A stretch of DNA of 64,000 nt from contig NZ_JAIZDA010000015.1 in NCBI RefSeq assembly GCF_020404405.1, forward strand, positions 1-64,000, written 5' to 3'. Position numbers and translations under genes: made by a program. Positions 1 through 7,519 of the stretch are shown here, piece after piece. The notes beneath the pieces are model-generated. The model was not told the origin of the DNA. It made no database searches and was given only the letters and a program-made list of their open reading frames with translations. The stretch's first letter is position 1; each line of letters starts with the position of its first letter. The DNA is from Novosphingobium sp. FKTRR1. GTDB taxonomy: Bacteria > Pseudomonadota > Alphaproteobacteria > Sphingomonadales > Sphingomonadaceae.

Positions 1-1
1 T

Positions 2-586
2 CGCAATCCCTCCCGGCTATGCTCGCGCCGGGCAATACCAGTCCATGTCACCATTCACTCCATCTCTTCGCAAAGAGGCGTGAATCACAACATGCTGGTA
101 TTGCTCAACAACTTTCGGATCAGGTTCTATGACGCGGCGAAACCGGAGCAGGTGCCTGCCCGCTATACTGTCGGCCCGGATCAGCAACTGGCCCATCTTA
201 TCGATGGTACTGCGGCGCTGGTTGATCTGTTTGTGCTTGGCCCCAACGGATTTCACCGCCGCTTGACCGGACGCAGCGATCTGTTTTCGGTCAGCGTTGA
301 GGTCGGCGCCGCCGGTGCGTCGTTCCTGCGTTTCGAAAATCTTGGCGATGGGGCGCAAGTAATCGCAATGACCGACCGCGCCTATGGCGCAGCGCCCGCT
401 ACGGTCACGCTGGGTGGCCGCGAGGTCCGCAGCGTCCGTCTCGACTTGTCGGGCAGTCATGGCTGGTACGACCGGCAATTCGCGTCTGGCGGTCAGACCT
501 GGCGCATCGCCGGGCATGTCGAGGATGGGAAGGGGTCTTACTCCGATCCCGCAGCGGGTGGTGCAGGGCCGCTTGTGGTGGCCTGA
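2..586 (+). CDS. Phospholipase C, phosphocholine-specific, C-terminal part (cut by window start)
   Basis: The reading frame is open from the first base and stops at 584-586, so only the C-terminal ~194 residues are present. They match the two tandem C-terminal beta-sandwich domains (DUF756) of the non-haemolytic/haemolytic phospholipase C family. The first has VPARYTV and the conserved VLGPNGFHR. The second has GSHGWYD and the terminal GHVEDGKGSYSDPA. The catalytic phosphoesterase domain would lie upstream, outside the window. Such enzymes are exported and cleave phosphatidylcholine or sphingomyelin head groups. The family is recognised with good confidence; substrate cannot be judged from this part. 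Confidence 0.85.
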   Translation, partial: RNPSRLCSRRAIPVHVTIHSISSQRGVNHNMLVLLNNFRIRFYDAAKPEQVPARYTVGPDQQLAHLIDGTAALVDLFVLGPNGFHRRLTGRSDLFSVSVEVGAAGASFLRFENLGDGAQVIAMTDRAYGAAPATVTLGGREVRSVRLDLSGSHGWYDRQFASGGQTWRIAGHVEDGKGSYSDPAAGGAGPLVVA

Positions 587-708
587 TCGGACTGGAATTG
601 CCGGTGCGCCTTGCAGTCAGGCGAAGCGGCAGTTGATCTGTCGGGGTGGCAGCACCGGGATTGCTGGCGTTTGCTGAAATCGGGCGTTGGTGGTGCCATG
701 GGCGCAAC

Positions 709-750
709 GGTGTCGAACAACCAGCCCGTGGTGTCGAACCACCAGCCCGT
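709..750. repeat. Two-copy 21-bp tandem repeat
   Basis: The 21-mer starting ggtgtcgaac at 709-729 is followed directly by a second copy at 730-750 that differs at one base (a to c). It lies in non-coding DNA. Two copies are too few for a functional claim; slippage or recent duplication explains it. Confidence 0.85.
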
Positions 751-794
751 TGACTGAAGCGCAACCGAGCAAACGCCCTACGTGGATCAAATGA

Positions 795-829
795 AAAGCC
801 CGGCAACTCCATTCGGAGTGCCGGGCCTT
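795..829 (-). terminator. Rho-independent terminator of the 79-residue minus-strand gene
   Basis: Read on the minus strand, a stem GCCCGGCACTCC, a short loop and GGAGTTGCCGGGC (one bulged base) is followed by TTTT. It sits about 60 bases after the stop codon of the gene at 887-1126. The plus-strand side has only two T residues, so it serves the minus-strand gene. Confidence 0.85.
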
Positions 830-886
830 CACAGCTCAAGTGATTTGCCGTAGGTTGCAGGAAAACCCGCAACCATCAACAAGCGA

Positions 887-1126
887 TCACTTCGACTTGG
901 TAACTTCCACGATGCCGACGGTGGCAACGGTCAGGCCGCCAGCGACGAGCAGAAGCGGACCAGCTTCAAGAGCGTTGTTCTTGCGCTTCACGGCAGTGGC
1001 GTGACGCATGGCAGTCAGCGAGTATGCAGGAGCAACAACCGAAGCACGGGTTGCAGCGCTGGCGACCACCGGGGTGGCCAGAACGGAGGCAGCGGCAAGG
1101 ACCGTTGCGATGCGCGAAAAGGTCAT
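887..1126 (-). CDS. Small exported protein with a C-terminal hydrophobic segment
   Basis: Encodes 79 residues. Residues 1-24 look like a Sec signal peptide (positive Arg5, hydrophobic core, cleavage expected after ASA). The mature part has a basic stretch (AVKRKNN) and then a glycine/valine-rich hydrophobic segment (about 55-75) ending in KSK. So the mature protein is probably a tiny envelope or inner-membrane protein. It has its own terminator and a long upstream region, so it is probably transcribed alone. I do not recognise a characterised family; similar short proteins of unknown function occur in sphingomonads. Confidence 0.7.
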   Translation of the reverse strand: MTFSRIATVLAAASVLATPVVASAATRASVVAPAYSLTAMRHATAVKRKNNALEAGPLLLVAGGLTVATVGIVEVTKSK

Positions 1127-1221
1127 GTTTCAAACTCCCCTGTCGATCACCATGACCGCCCAGATGCATTGGGGATACCGCATCGCGGCATGATTCGCAA
1201 GAATTCTTAGTAAAGTTTCGC

Positions 1222-1263
1222 GGGCACTCCTTAATAGGGTGATGAAGTCCTTAATGAGTGCCC
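1222..1263. promoter_or_regulatory. Inverted repeat, possible operator or hairpin
   Basis: The arms GGGCACTC (1222-1229) and GAGTGCCC (1256-1263) are perfect complements around a 26-base spacer that contains CCTTAAT twice. It lies about 95 bases upstream of the start of the small exported gene on the minus strand, in the right place for an operator or a leader hairpin. No known binding motif is recognised. Confidence 0.4.
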
Positions 1264-1447
1264 AGTCTGATCGCGCCTTTTGTTGTTTCAACCCCAACGC
1301 TGGCGGCATTCGAACGCCGCTCGGCACCTAATGAAACTGCCGATATCTGCTGCATTTTCCGTTGCAAGCCAACCATCGCCACAATCGCGTCGTCCAGCTG
1401 CGGCATCATGAGCGGACAGGGAAATCTCTGCCGCACTGCAGCATTGC

Positions 1448-1466
1448 TGCGTCGCAAAATGACGCA
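1448..1466. promoter_or_regulatory. Short palindrome TGCGTC-N7-GACGCA
   Basis: A 6-bp perfect inverted repeat with a 7-base spacer, centred about 275 bases upstream of rfbA. The spacing suits a dimeric regulator, but chance occurrence in 600 bases of intergenic DNA is not excluded. Confidence 0.3.
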
Positions 1467-1730
1467 CATTTAGGGATTTCGAAGCTGGCTGCCCCATTGG
1501 AGCGCGCTGGTGCCCGACGCGCCTTGCGGCTTCTGAGTTATCTTCAGCGAGATGGTTCAGGATTCGCGGCTTCTGTGGCTTGACCGGCGACCGCAGTGCG
1601 GCAACAGCGTGTGCGAGCTCCTTTGCTTGGGCAGCGTTGTGCACCTGCGATGGCCGCGGCTGGTTGGCTGATGGCGGCATGCAGGTCGGGATACCGGCCG
1701 GCTTCGGCCGAAACCGAATGGAAAGTAGGG

Positions 1731-2627
1731 ATGTTTGTGACTGCAACACGCAAAGGCATCATTCTGGCGGGCGGTTCGGGAACCCGGCTCTACCCCCTGA
1801 CCCGCGGCGTCTCGAAACAATTGATGCCGGTATTCGACAAGCCGATGATCTACTATCCGCTCAGTACGCTGATGCTGGCGGGTATTCGCGAAATCCTGAT
1901 CATCACCACACCCGAAGATTCGGTGCAATTTCGTCGCGTGCTGGGTGACGGTTCGGATTGGGGCCTTTCGCTCAGTTATGCCGAGCAGCCCAGACCCGAA
2001 GGGCTGGCGCAGGCCTTTCACATCGGCGCCGACTTCCTTGCCGGCGCGCCAAGCGCCCTGGTGCTGGGCGACAACATCTTCTACGGTCATGGACTGCCCG
2101 CGCTGCTGGCCAACGCCAATGCGCGCGCCGAAGGCGCCAGCGTTTTCGCTTACCGTGTCACCAACCCCGAAGCCTATGGTGTTGTCGCTTTCGATGAGGC
2201 GGGCCGGGCGATTTCGATCGAGGAAAAGCCGGTCGCGCCCAAATCCAACTATGCGGTCACCGGCCTGTACTTCTATGACGGTACCGTGGTTGATCGCGCA
2301 CGCGACCTTGCGCCGTCGCCACGCGGCGAACTGGAGATCACCGATCTCAATCGTCTGTACATGGATGATGGTGCGCTGTCGGTCGAGATCATGGGCCGTG
2401 GCTTCGCCTGGCTCGATACCGGCACCCATGCATCGCTGATCGATGCGGGGCTTTATGTGCGCATCACCGAAGAGCGGCAGGGGCTGAAAATCTCGTGCCC
2501 CGAGGAAATCGCATGGCGGCAGGGTTTCATCACCGATGACCAGTTGCGGGCCATCGCCCAACCCTTGCGCAAGTCGGGCTATGGCGAATACTTGCTGCAA
2601 ATGCTCGTCCAGAAAGGCCCGCTGTGA
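1731..2627 (+). CDS. rfbA: Glucose-1-phosphate thymidylyltransferase
   Basis: Makes dTDP-glucose from dTTP and glucose-1-phosphate, the first step of dTDP-L-rhamnose synthesis in the cytoplasm. The nucleotidyltransferase signature GGSGTRLYP lies at residues 14-22, followed by [18 protein letters not shown] and LDTGTH motifs follow later. The 298 residues fit the family (about 290). ATG 1731 is used, but GTG 1737 has a better placed AGTAGGG ribosome site and would give MTATRKG. A much earlier in-frame ATG at 1596 adds 45 unconserved residues and is rejected. First of four overlapping rfb genes; the GTGA overlap with rfbC suggests translational coupling. Confidence 0.96.
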   Translation: MFVTATRKGIILAGGSGTRLYPLTRGVSKQLMPVFDKPMIYYPLSTLMLAGIREILIITTPEDSVQFRRVLGDGSDWGLSLSYAEQPRPEGLAQAFHIGADFLAGAPSALVLGDNIFYGHGLPALLANANARAEGASVFAYRVTNPEAYGVVAFDEAGRAISIEEKPVAPKSNYAVTGLYFYDGTVVDRARDLAPSPRGELEITDLNRLYMDDGALSVEIMGRGFAWLDTGTHASLIDAGLYVRITEERQGLKISCPEEIAWRQGFITDDQLRAIAQPLRKSGYGEYLLQMLVQKGPL

Positions 2628-3205
2628 ACATTATCGAAACGTCGTTGCCGGGCGTGTTGATCCTTGAGCCAAAGGTGTTCGGCGATGAACGCGGCTTCTT
2701 TCTGGAAAGCTGGAACGCCGATGTCTTTGCCAGGCTGGGCTTGAACCTGAATTTCGTCCAGGACAATCACAGCCGCTCGCAAAAGGGCGTGTTGCGGGGC
2801 ATGCATTTCCAGAACCCGGCGCCGCAAGGCAAACTGGTGCGCGTGGTGCGCGGCGCGGTGTTCGATGCGGTGGTCGATCTGCGGCGATCTTCGCCCACGT
2901 TCGGCCAGTGGACCGGGGTGACGCTTTCGGCCGAGAACAAGCGCCTGTTCTGGGTGCCCGAAGGCTTCGCGCACGGCTTCCTGACGCTCGAGGACGATAC
3001 CGACTTCCTCTACAAGTGCACTTCGGCCTATTTGCCGACCAACGAGCACAGTCTGGCCTGGGATGACCCGACGGTGGGCATCGAATGGCCGCTTGACGGG
3101 ATCGAGCCCAAGCTTTCAGCCAAGGACAGGCAGGGGACGCCGTTTGCCGATGTGGCGGCGTTCGCAGATTCGGCCACGTCCGCAGATTCGGCCACGTCCG
3201 CATGA
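2624..3205 (+). CDS. rfbC: dTDP-4-dehydrorhamnose 3,5-epimerase
   Basis: Third enzyme of the dTDP-L-rhamnose pathway; it epimerises dTDP-4-keto-6-deoxyglucose at C3 and C5. A cupin fold is indicated by RGMHFQ (His61, the expected base), VFDAVVDLR and the later FLYKCTSAY with the conserved tyrosine. GTG start overlaps rfbA by 4 bases. The 193 residues exceed the usual ~183 because the C-terminus carries a low-complexity tail ([13 protein letters not shown]) encoded by an 18-bp tandem repeat. The stop overlaps the rfbD ATG by 4 bases. Confidence 0.96.
   Translation: MNIIETSLPGVLILEPKVFGDERGFFLESWNADVFARLGLNLNFVQDNHSRSQKGVLRGMHFQNPAPQGKLVRVVRGAVFDAVVDLRRSSPTFGQWTGVTLSAENKRLFWVPEGFAHGFLTLEDDTDFLYKCTSAYLPTNEHSLAWDDPTVGIEWPLDGIEPKLSAKDRQGTPFADVAAFADSATSADSATSA
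3163..3198 (+). repeat. Two perfect 18-bp tandem copies in the 3' end of rfbC
   Basis: The unit cgcagattcggccacgtc occurs at 3163-3180 and 3181-3198, with a third copy beginning cgca before the overlapping rfbC stop and rfbD start. As 18 is a multiple of three, copy number changes keep the frame and only lengthen the RfbC tail. Confidence 0.95.
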
Positions 3206-4059
3206 AGGCGATCGTGACGGGCATTTCCGGTCAGGTCGGCAAGGCTTTGCTGGCCGCAGCGCCTGCCGACTGGACGGTCGTCGGCGTGGATCGCGGCGCG
3301 TTGAACCTTGCTGACCCTGCGGCGATTGCCCGGCTGGTCGCGGCCGAACGGCCCGATCTGGTGTTCAACCCCGCGGCCTATACCGCCGTCGACCGTGCCG
3401 AGAGCGAGCCCGAACTGGCACTGGCGATCAACGGCGCTGCGCCGCTTGCAATTGCCGATGCCTTGGCCAGCCATGGTGGGCGACTGGTGCAGGTTTCCAC
3501 CGATTTCGTGTTCGATGGCACCGGCGGTCATGGTTATCGTCCCGATGATGCGCGCAACCCGCAATCGGTCTATGGCCGAACCAAGGCTGCGGGTGAGGAC
3601 GGCGCGGGCGATCGGGCAATCATCGTGCGCACCAGTTGGGTGCATGCGGCCAGAGGCGCCAATTTCGTCCGCACGATGCTGCGCCTGATGCGTGAGCGCG
3701 ACGAACTGCGCGTCGTCGCCGACCAGATCGGCTCGCCGACCTGGGCCAGCGGGCTTGCCGCAACCTTGTGGGGGCTGGCACTGCAAGGCCAGCCGGGTAT
3801 CTGGCATCATCGTGACGCCGGGGTGGCCAGTTGGTACGACTTTGCCGTGGCAATCGGCGAAGAAGCGCTGGCGCTGGGCTTGCTCGATAGCGTTCCCCGC
3901 ATCGTCCCGATCGCGACCACCGATTACCCGACACCGGCAAAGCGCCCTGCGTTCTCCGTGCTTGATGTTACCGCCACGCGCGCTGCGCTGGGCGATACGC
4001 ACGTCCATTGGCGCACGAACCTCCGCGCCATGCTCATCGAGGAAAAGACTTTTGGCTAA
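3202..4059 (+). CDS. rfbD: dTDP-4-dehydrorhamnose reductase
   Basis: Last step of the pathway: NAD(P)H-dependent reduction to dTDP-L-rhamnose. An extended SDR of 285 residues with the dinucleotide-binding motif GISGQVG at 7-13 and the catalytic YGRTK (Tyr124, Lys128). STDFVFDG and the substrate-binding DQIGSPTW are also present. ATG overlaps the rfbC stop (ATGA). Its end overlaps the proposed TTG start of rfbB by 8 bases. Confidence 0.95.
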   Translation: MKAIVTGISGQVGKALLAAAPADWTVVGVDRGALNLADPAAIARLVAAERPDLVFNPAAYTAVDRAESEPELALAINGAAPLAIADALASHGGRLVQVSTDFVFDGTGGHGYRPDDARNPQSVYGRTKAAGEDGAGDRAIIVRTSWVHAARGANFVRTMLRLMRERDELRVVADQIGSPTWASGLAATLWGLALQGQPGIWHHRDAGVASWYDFAVAIGEEALALGLLDSVPRIVPIATTDYPTPAKRPAFSVLDVTATRAALGDTHVHWRTNLRAMLIEEKTFG

Positions 4060-5113
4060 TTTGCTTGTCACCGGCGGTGCCGGTTTCATCGGCGGCAATT
4101 TCGTCCATTACTGGGCAGAAACGCACCCCGATGACGCCGTTATCGTGCTCGATTCGCTGACTTATGCAGGCAATGCATCGACGATTGCCGGGGTGGAGCA
4201 GGCCCAATTGGTGGTCGGCGACATCCGCGACACAACGCTTGTCGAAACGCTGCTGCGCGATCGCGGCATCGCGACGATCGTGCATTTTGCCGCCGAAAGC
4301 CATGTCGACCGCTCGATAACCGGGCCGGACGCGTTCATCGAGACGAACATTCTGGGCACCAACAGTCTGCTCAAGGCGGCGCGCAAGGTGTGGCTGGACG
4401 AAGGCAGCGGGCGCGAGCACCGCTTCCACCACATCTCGACCGACGAGGTGTTCGGCTCGCTCGGGCCAAGCGATCCGGCGTTCAGTGAAACCACCGCCTA
4501 TGCGCCCAATTCGCCCTATTCGGCCTCGAAAGCCTCGTCCGATCACCTCGTTCGTGCCTATCACCACACGTACAAGTTGCAGACCACGACGACGAACTGC
4601 TCGAACAACTACGGTCCGTATCAGTATCCTGAAAAGCTGATTCCGTTGTTCCTGCTCAACGCGCTGTCGGGCAAGCCGCTGCCGATCTACGGCGACGGCA
4701 TGAATGTGCGCGACTGGCTGCATGTCGAGGACCACTGCCGCGGGATCGAGGCGACGCTGGCGCGCGGAGTGGTGGGCGAAACCTACAACATCGGCGGGGG
4801 CGAGGAACTGCCCAATCTGGCGGTAATCGACCGGATCTGCGCTGAAGTGGATCGCGCTTTTGCCGAGATCGCGGGGCTTGCCGAACGCTACCCCGATGCG
4901 CCGGCGGCCAAGGGACGCAAGACGGCCGAGCTCAAGACTTTTGTCGAGGACCGCAAGGGCCATGACCGCCGCTATGCCATCGACGAACGCCGGGCCAAAG
5001 CCGAACTGGGCTATGTGCCGCAGCACGATTTTGCCGGTGGTCTTGCCGGGACGCTGCGCTGGTACCTGAACAACGAAGCGTGGTGGCAGCCGCTGCTCGG
5101 CCGCAAGGGCTGA
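4052..5113 (+). CDS. rfbB: dTDP-glucose 4,6-dehydratase
   Basis: Second enzyme of the dTDP-L-rhamnose pathway, converting dTDP-glucose to the 4-keto-6-deoxy sugar with bound NAD. GGAGFIGG lies at 8-15, the catalytic TDE at 130-132 and YSASK at 156-160. The reading frame is open upstream to 3692, but family proteins start with a short lead into the Rossmann motif, so TTG 4052 (MANLLVTGG) is chosen; GAGGA 10 bases upstream supports it. This gives 353 residues, the normal length. Last gene of the operon; order A-C-D-B differs from the common B-D-A-C. Confidence 0.94.
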   Translation: MANLLVTGGAGFIGGNFVHYWAETHPDDAVIVLDSLTYAGNASTIAGVEQAQLVVGDIRDTTLVETLLRDRGIATIVHFAAESHVDRSITGPDAFIETNILGTNSLLKAARKVWLDEGSGREHRFHHISTDEVFGSLGPSDPAFSETTAYAPNSPYSASKASSDHLVRAYHHTYKLQTTTTNCSNNYGPYQYPEKLIPLFLLNALSGKPLPIYGDGMNVRDWLHVEDHCRGIEATLARGVVGETYNIGGGEELPNLAVIDRICAEVDRAFAEIAGLAERYPDAPAAKGRKTAELKTFVEDRKGHDRRYAIDERRAKAELGYVPQHDFAGGLAGTLRWYLNNEAWWQPLLGRKG

Positions 5114-5137
5114 GTGGGGCGCGGCGCTCGCAGGGCT

Positions 5138-5158
5138 CCCCGGCCGCTTTGGCCGGGG
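5138..5158. terminator. GC-rich hairpin between convergent rfbB and tlpA-like genes
   Basis: CCCCGGCC (5138-5145), loop gcttt, GGCCGGGG (5151-5158) is a perfect 8-bp stem placed between the two convergent stop codons. No T-run follows on either side, so it is a plausible but non-classical bidirectional terminator. Confidence 0.55.
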
Positions 5159-5174
5159 GCCGACGCAAGCGCCG

Positions 5175-5786
5175 TCAGCCGCCCACGACAGCTTTCACCA
5201 GCTCATCGGTCTGCGCGCTCGACCAGTCGTGGCCGCCGACCATGCGCCACACTTCCTTGCCGTCCTTGTCATAGAGCACGGTCGTCGGCAGTACGCCGGT
5301 GTTGTAGTGCGATGACAGCGCGTTGTCGGGGTCCAGCCAGGGGTGCAGCCGGACAAACTTCTTCTGCGCGAACAAGGCGCTGATCTTGTCCTTCTGGCCC
5401 AGATCCTGCGACACGGCGAGCACGGTCAGCTTGCCGTCGTACTTGGCGGCCAGTGCCTCGATCGTCGGCATCTCGATGACGCAGGGGCCGCACCAGGTCG
5501 CCCACAAGTTGATCAGCACCGGCTTGCCCTTGAGGTCGGCCAGACGAAGCTTTTGCCCGGCCGGATCGGCGAAGGTCAGGTCGGGCATGGCCGCGCCCTT
5601 GGCCGAAGTATCGAGCTTGCCGGTGAACGCTTCACCGGCCGCAGGGTCGGCATTTGCAGCCGCAGCGCCCGATTCGCTGGCGGCGGCTGACGCAGGCGGT
5701 TGCGCAGGCGCGGCTCCTTGCCTATCGCACCCCCCGGCCAGCATGGCGAACGGCAGCAGCATCAGGGCGGGTGAACGCAGGGACAT
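5175..5786 (-). CDS. TlpA-family lipoprotein thiol:disulfide oxidoreductase
   Basis: A 203-residue exported thioredoxin-fold protein. A lipobox (MLAGGC, Cys20) follows a short signal peptide, then an Ala/Ser/Pro linker to about residue 60. The TlpA/ResA domain has WATWCGPC (Cys99, Cys102) and the cis-Pro segment [11 protein letters not shown]. Such proteins reduce periplasmic disulfides, often for cytochrome c or oxidase maturation. The start ATG (5784-5786) overlaps the divergent argH ATG by two bases; an internal ATG at 5762 would avoid this but leaves a poor signal peptide. Specific partner unknown. Confidence 0.88.
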   Translation of the reverse strand: MSLRSPALMLLPFAMLAGGCDRQGAAPAQPPASAAASESGAAAANADPAAGEAFTGKLDTSAKGAAMPDLTFADPAGQKLRLADLKGKPVLINLWATWCGPCVIEMPTIEALAAKYDGKLTVLAVSQDLGQKDKISALFAQKKFVRLHPWLDPDNALSSHYNTGVLPTTVLYDKDGKEVWRMVGGHDWSSAQTDELVKAVVGG

Positions 5787-7233
5787 GAGCGACAAATCGG
5801 GCTCCAACCAGATGTGGGGCGGCCGTTTCGCGGCCGGCCCGTCTTCTATCATGCGCGAGATAAACGCCTCGATTCCCTTCGACAAGGTATTGTGGGGGCA
5901 AGACATCGCCGCGTCCAAGGCGCATGTGGCGATGCTGGCGGCGCAGGGCATCGTGGCGCAGGCCGATGCCGAGGCGATTTCCGGCGGGCTCGATCAGGTT
6001 GCCGCCGAATACGCCGAAAACGGGGTGCCGGAGGACTGGGATCTCGAGGACATCCACATGACCACCGAAAGCCGGCTGGCCGAGCTGATCGGCCCGGTCG
6101 CCGGGCGCCTGCACACCGCGCGCAGCCGCAACGATCAGGTGGCCACCGACTTCCGCCTGTGGGTTCGCGATGCGCTCGACCAGACCGATGCGGGCCTGCG
6201 CGCCCTGCAAGTGGCGCTGGTGACGCGGGCGGGCGAGCATGCCGACACCATCATGCCCGGCTTCACCCATCTGCAGACCGCGCAGCCGGTCACGCTGGGC
6301 CACCATCTGCTGGCCTATTACGAGATGACCGCGCGCGACCGTTCGCGCATTGCCGATGCGCGGGCGCGGATGAACCAGTGCCCGCTGGGAGCCGCCGCGC
6401 TGGCCGGGACCGGCTTTCCGATCGACCGCTTCGCCACGGCGGCCGCGCTCGGCTTTGACCGCCCGACCGACAACAGCCTCGATTCGGTGTCGGACCGTGA
6501 CTTTGCGCTCGATTTCCTGATGGCTGCGGCGCAGATTTCGCTGCATCTGTCGCGGCTGGCCGAGGAGTTCATCCTGTGGGCGAGCCAGCCGTTCGGCTTC
6601 GTCGCGCTGCCCGACAGCCTGTCGACCGGCAGTTCGATCATGCCGCAGAAGAAGAACCCCGATGCCGCCGAACTGGTGCGGGGCCATTCCGGGCGGATCG
6701 TCGGTGCGCTGACCAGTCTGATGATCACCATGAAGGGGCTTCCTCTGGCCTATTCCAAGGACATGCAGGACGACAAGCCGCCGGTGTTCGAGGCGGCGAG
6801 CCTGCTGGCGCTGTCGATCGCGGCAATGACCGGGATGGTAGCTGAGGCAACCTTCCGCACCCAGCGCATGCGCGCGGCGGCCGAACTGGGTTATGCCACC
6901 GCGACCGATCTGGCCGACTGGCTGGTGCGGCAGGCAAACATCCCCTTCCGCGAGGCGCACCACATTACCGGCAGCGCGGTGAAACTGGCGGAAAGCCGGG
7001 GCATCGCGCTCGACCAGTTGCCGCTCGCCGACCTGCAGGCGATCGATCCGCGCGTCGACGAGCGTGTCTATGCCGCGCTTTCGGTCGAAGCGTCGGTGGC
7101 CGCGCGCGCCAGCCATGGCGGAACCGCACCGGTCGAGGTAAGGAAGCGCGTGGCTGCCGCGCGCGCAGTGCTGGAACTGCCCGCGTTAGGAATGCCAGTG
7201 TTAGGAATGCCAGTGTTAGGAATGGAGGCGTGA
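5785..7233 (+). CDS. argH: Argininosuccinate lyase
   Basis: Cleaves argininosuccinate to arginine and fumarate, the last step of arginine synthesis. The fumarase-superfamily signature [12 protein letters not shown] is at 282-293; HTARSRNDQ and THLQTAQP (His161) are also conserved. The N-terminus (MWGGRF) is typical, so ATG 5785 is secure, with GCAGGG just upstream. At 482 residues it is ~20 longer than usual because of a repetitive tail, LGMPV repeated, encoded by a 15-bp tandem repeat. Followed with a 1-base overlap by the lptM-like gene and then lysA. Confidence 0.96.
   Translation: MSDKSGSNQMWGGRFAAGPSSIMREINASIPFDKVLWGQDIAASKAHVAMLAAQGIVAQADAEAISGGLDQVAAEYAENGVPEDWDLEDIHMTTESRLAELIGPVAGRLHTARSRNDQVATDFRLWVRDALDQTDAGLRALQVALVTRAGEHADTIMPGFTHLQTAQPVTLGHHLLAYYEMTARDRSRIADARARMNQCPLGAAALAGTGFPIDRFATAAALGFDRPTDNSLDSVSDRDFALDFLMAAAQISLHLSRLAEEFILWASQPFGFVALPDSLSTGSSIMPQKKNPDAAELVRGHSGRIVGALTSLMITMKGLPLAYSKDMQDDKPPVFEAASLLALSIAAMTGMVAEATFRTQRMRAAAELGYATATDLADWLVRQANIPFREAHHITGSAVKLAESRGIALDQLPLADLQAIDPRVDERVYAALSVEASVAARASHGGTAPVEVRKRVAAARAVLELPALGMPVLGMPVLGMEA
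7186..7224 (+). repeat. 15-bp tandem repeat at the 3' end of argH
   Basis: ttaggaatgccagtg occurs perfectly at 7186-7200 and 7201-7215, and nine bases of a third copy follow at 7216-7224. It encodes [13 protein letters not shown] at the ArgH C-terminus. The end of the third copy runs into GGAGG, the ribosome binding site of the next gene. Confidence 0.95.
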
Positions 7234-7493
7234 TGAACCGTTCGCGTGCCGTGCTGACCTCGATGATCCTTGTTCTCGGACTTGGAGGACTGAGTGCGTG
7301 CGGCAACAAACGCGAACTCAAACCGCTTGCGGGTCGTCCGCTGCCCGATGCGCCCTATGGCCGGGGCAATCAGCCGAGCCCGGACGATCTGCTGAAAACG
7401 CCGGTTCAGGCCAAACCTGAACGCAGCGTCGAGTTGCGCAGCCGCTCGCAAGAGCGCGAGGACGACCCCTACGACCTCCCGCCCGAAAACTGA
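7233..7493 (+). CDS. lptM: Small lipoprotein, LptM/YifL-like
   Basis: An 86-residue lipoprotein: signal peptide with lipobox LSAC (Cys23), then CGNKRELKP and a Pro/charged tail ending DDPYDLPPEN. LptM (YifL) of E. coli is a small lipoprotein that aids disulfide maturation of the LPS translocon LptD and also starts with a CG-x-K-x-x-L pattern; its gene also sits next to lysine-pathway genes. Here the gene lies between argH and lysA, an order common in proteobacteria. ATG 7233 is preceded by GGAGG at 4 bases; GTG 7230 is the alternative. Family assignment rests on position and the N-terminal motif only. Confidence 0.7.
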   Translation: MNRSRAVLTSMILVLGLGGLSACGNKRELKPLAGRPLPDAPYGRGNQPSPDDLLKTPVQAKPERSVELRSRSQEREDDPYDLPPEN

Positions 7494-7519
7494 TTCCCTG
7501 CTTTTTCAAGAGTTTCCCG

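Larger units (their letters stand above)
587..886. other. Intergenic stretch after phospholipase C
   Basis: About 300 bases between the phospholipase stop and the stop of the convergent 79-residue gene. It holds a 21-bp tandem duplication and a minus-strand terminator hairpin, listed separately. Short reading frames cross it on both strands but none has a ribosome binding site or a recognisable protein. Confidence 0.6.
1127..1736. other. Long gene-free stretch between the small exported gene and rfbA
   Basis: Roughly 600 bases with no supported gene. It must hold the promoter of the minus-strand 79-residue gene and probably that of the rfb operon, but no convincing -35/-10 pair stands out. 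Two inverted repeats are visible (1222-1263 and 1448-1466). Base composition is slightly AT-richer than the neighbours near 1195-1260. A small RNA could lie here, but nothing in the sequence proves one. Confidence 0.5.

Noticed and set aside
2..120. Frameshift or pseudogene in the phospholipase fragment
   Set aside because: The first ~25 residues align less clearly than the rest, but the frame is open throughout and the downstream domains are intact; truncation is only by the window edge.
709..750. CRISPR-like array
   Set aside because: Two directly adjacent copies without spacers; no cas genes in the window.
1596..1730. N-terminal extension of RfbA
   Set aside because: Open upstream frame, but homologues begin just before the GGSGTRLYP motif and the extra residues are unconserved.
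3692..4051. Upstream extension of RfbB over rfbD
   Set aside because: The frame is open only by chance inside rfbD; TTG 4052 gives the family length.
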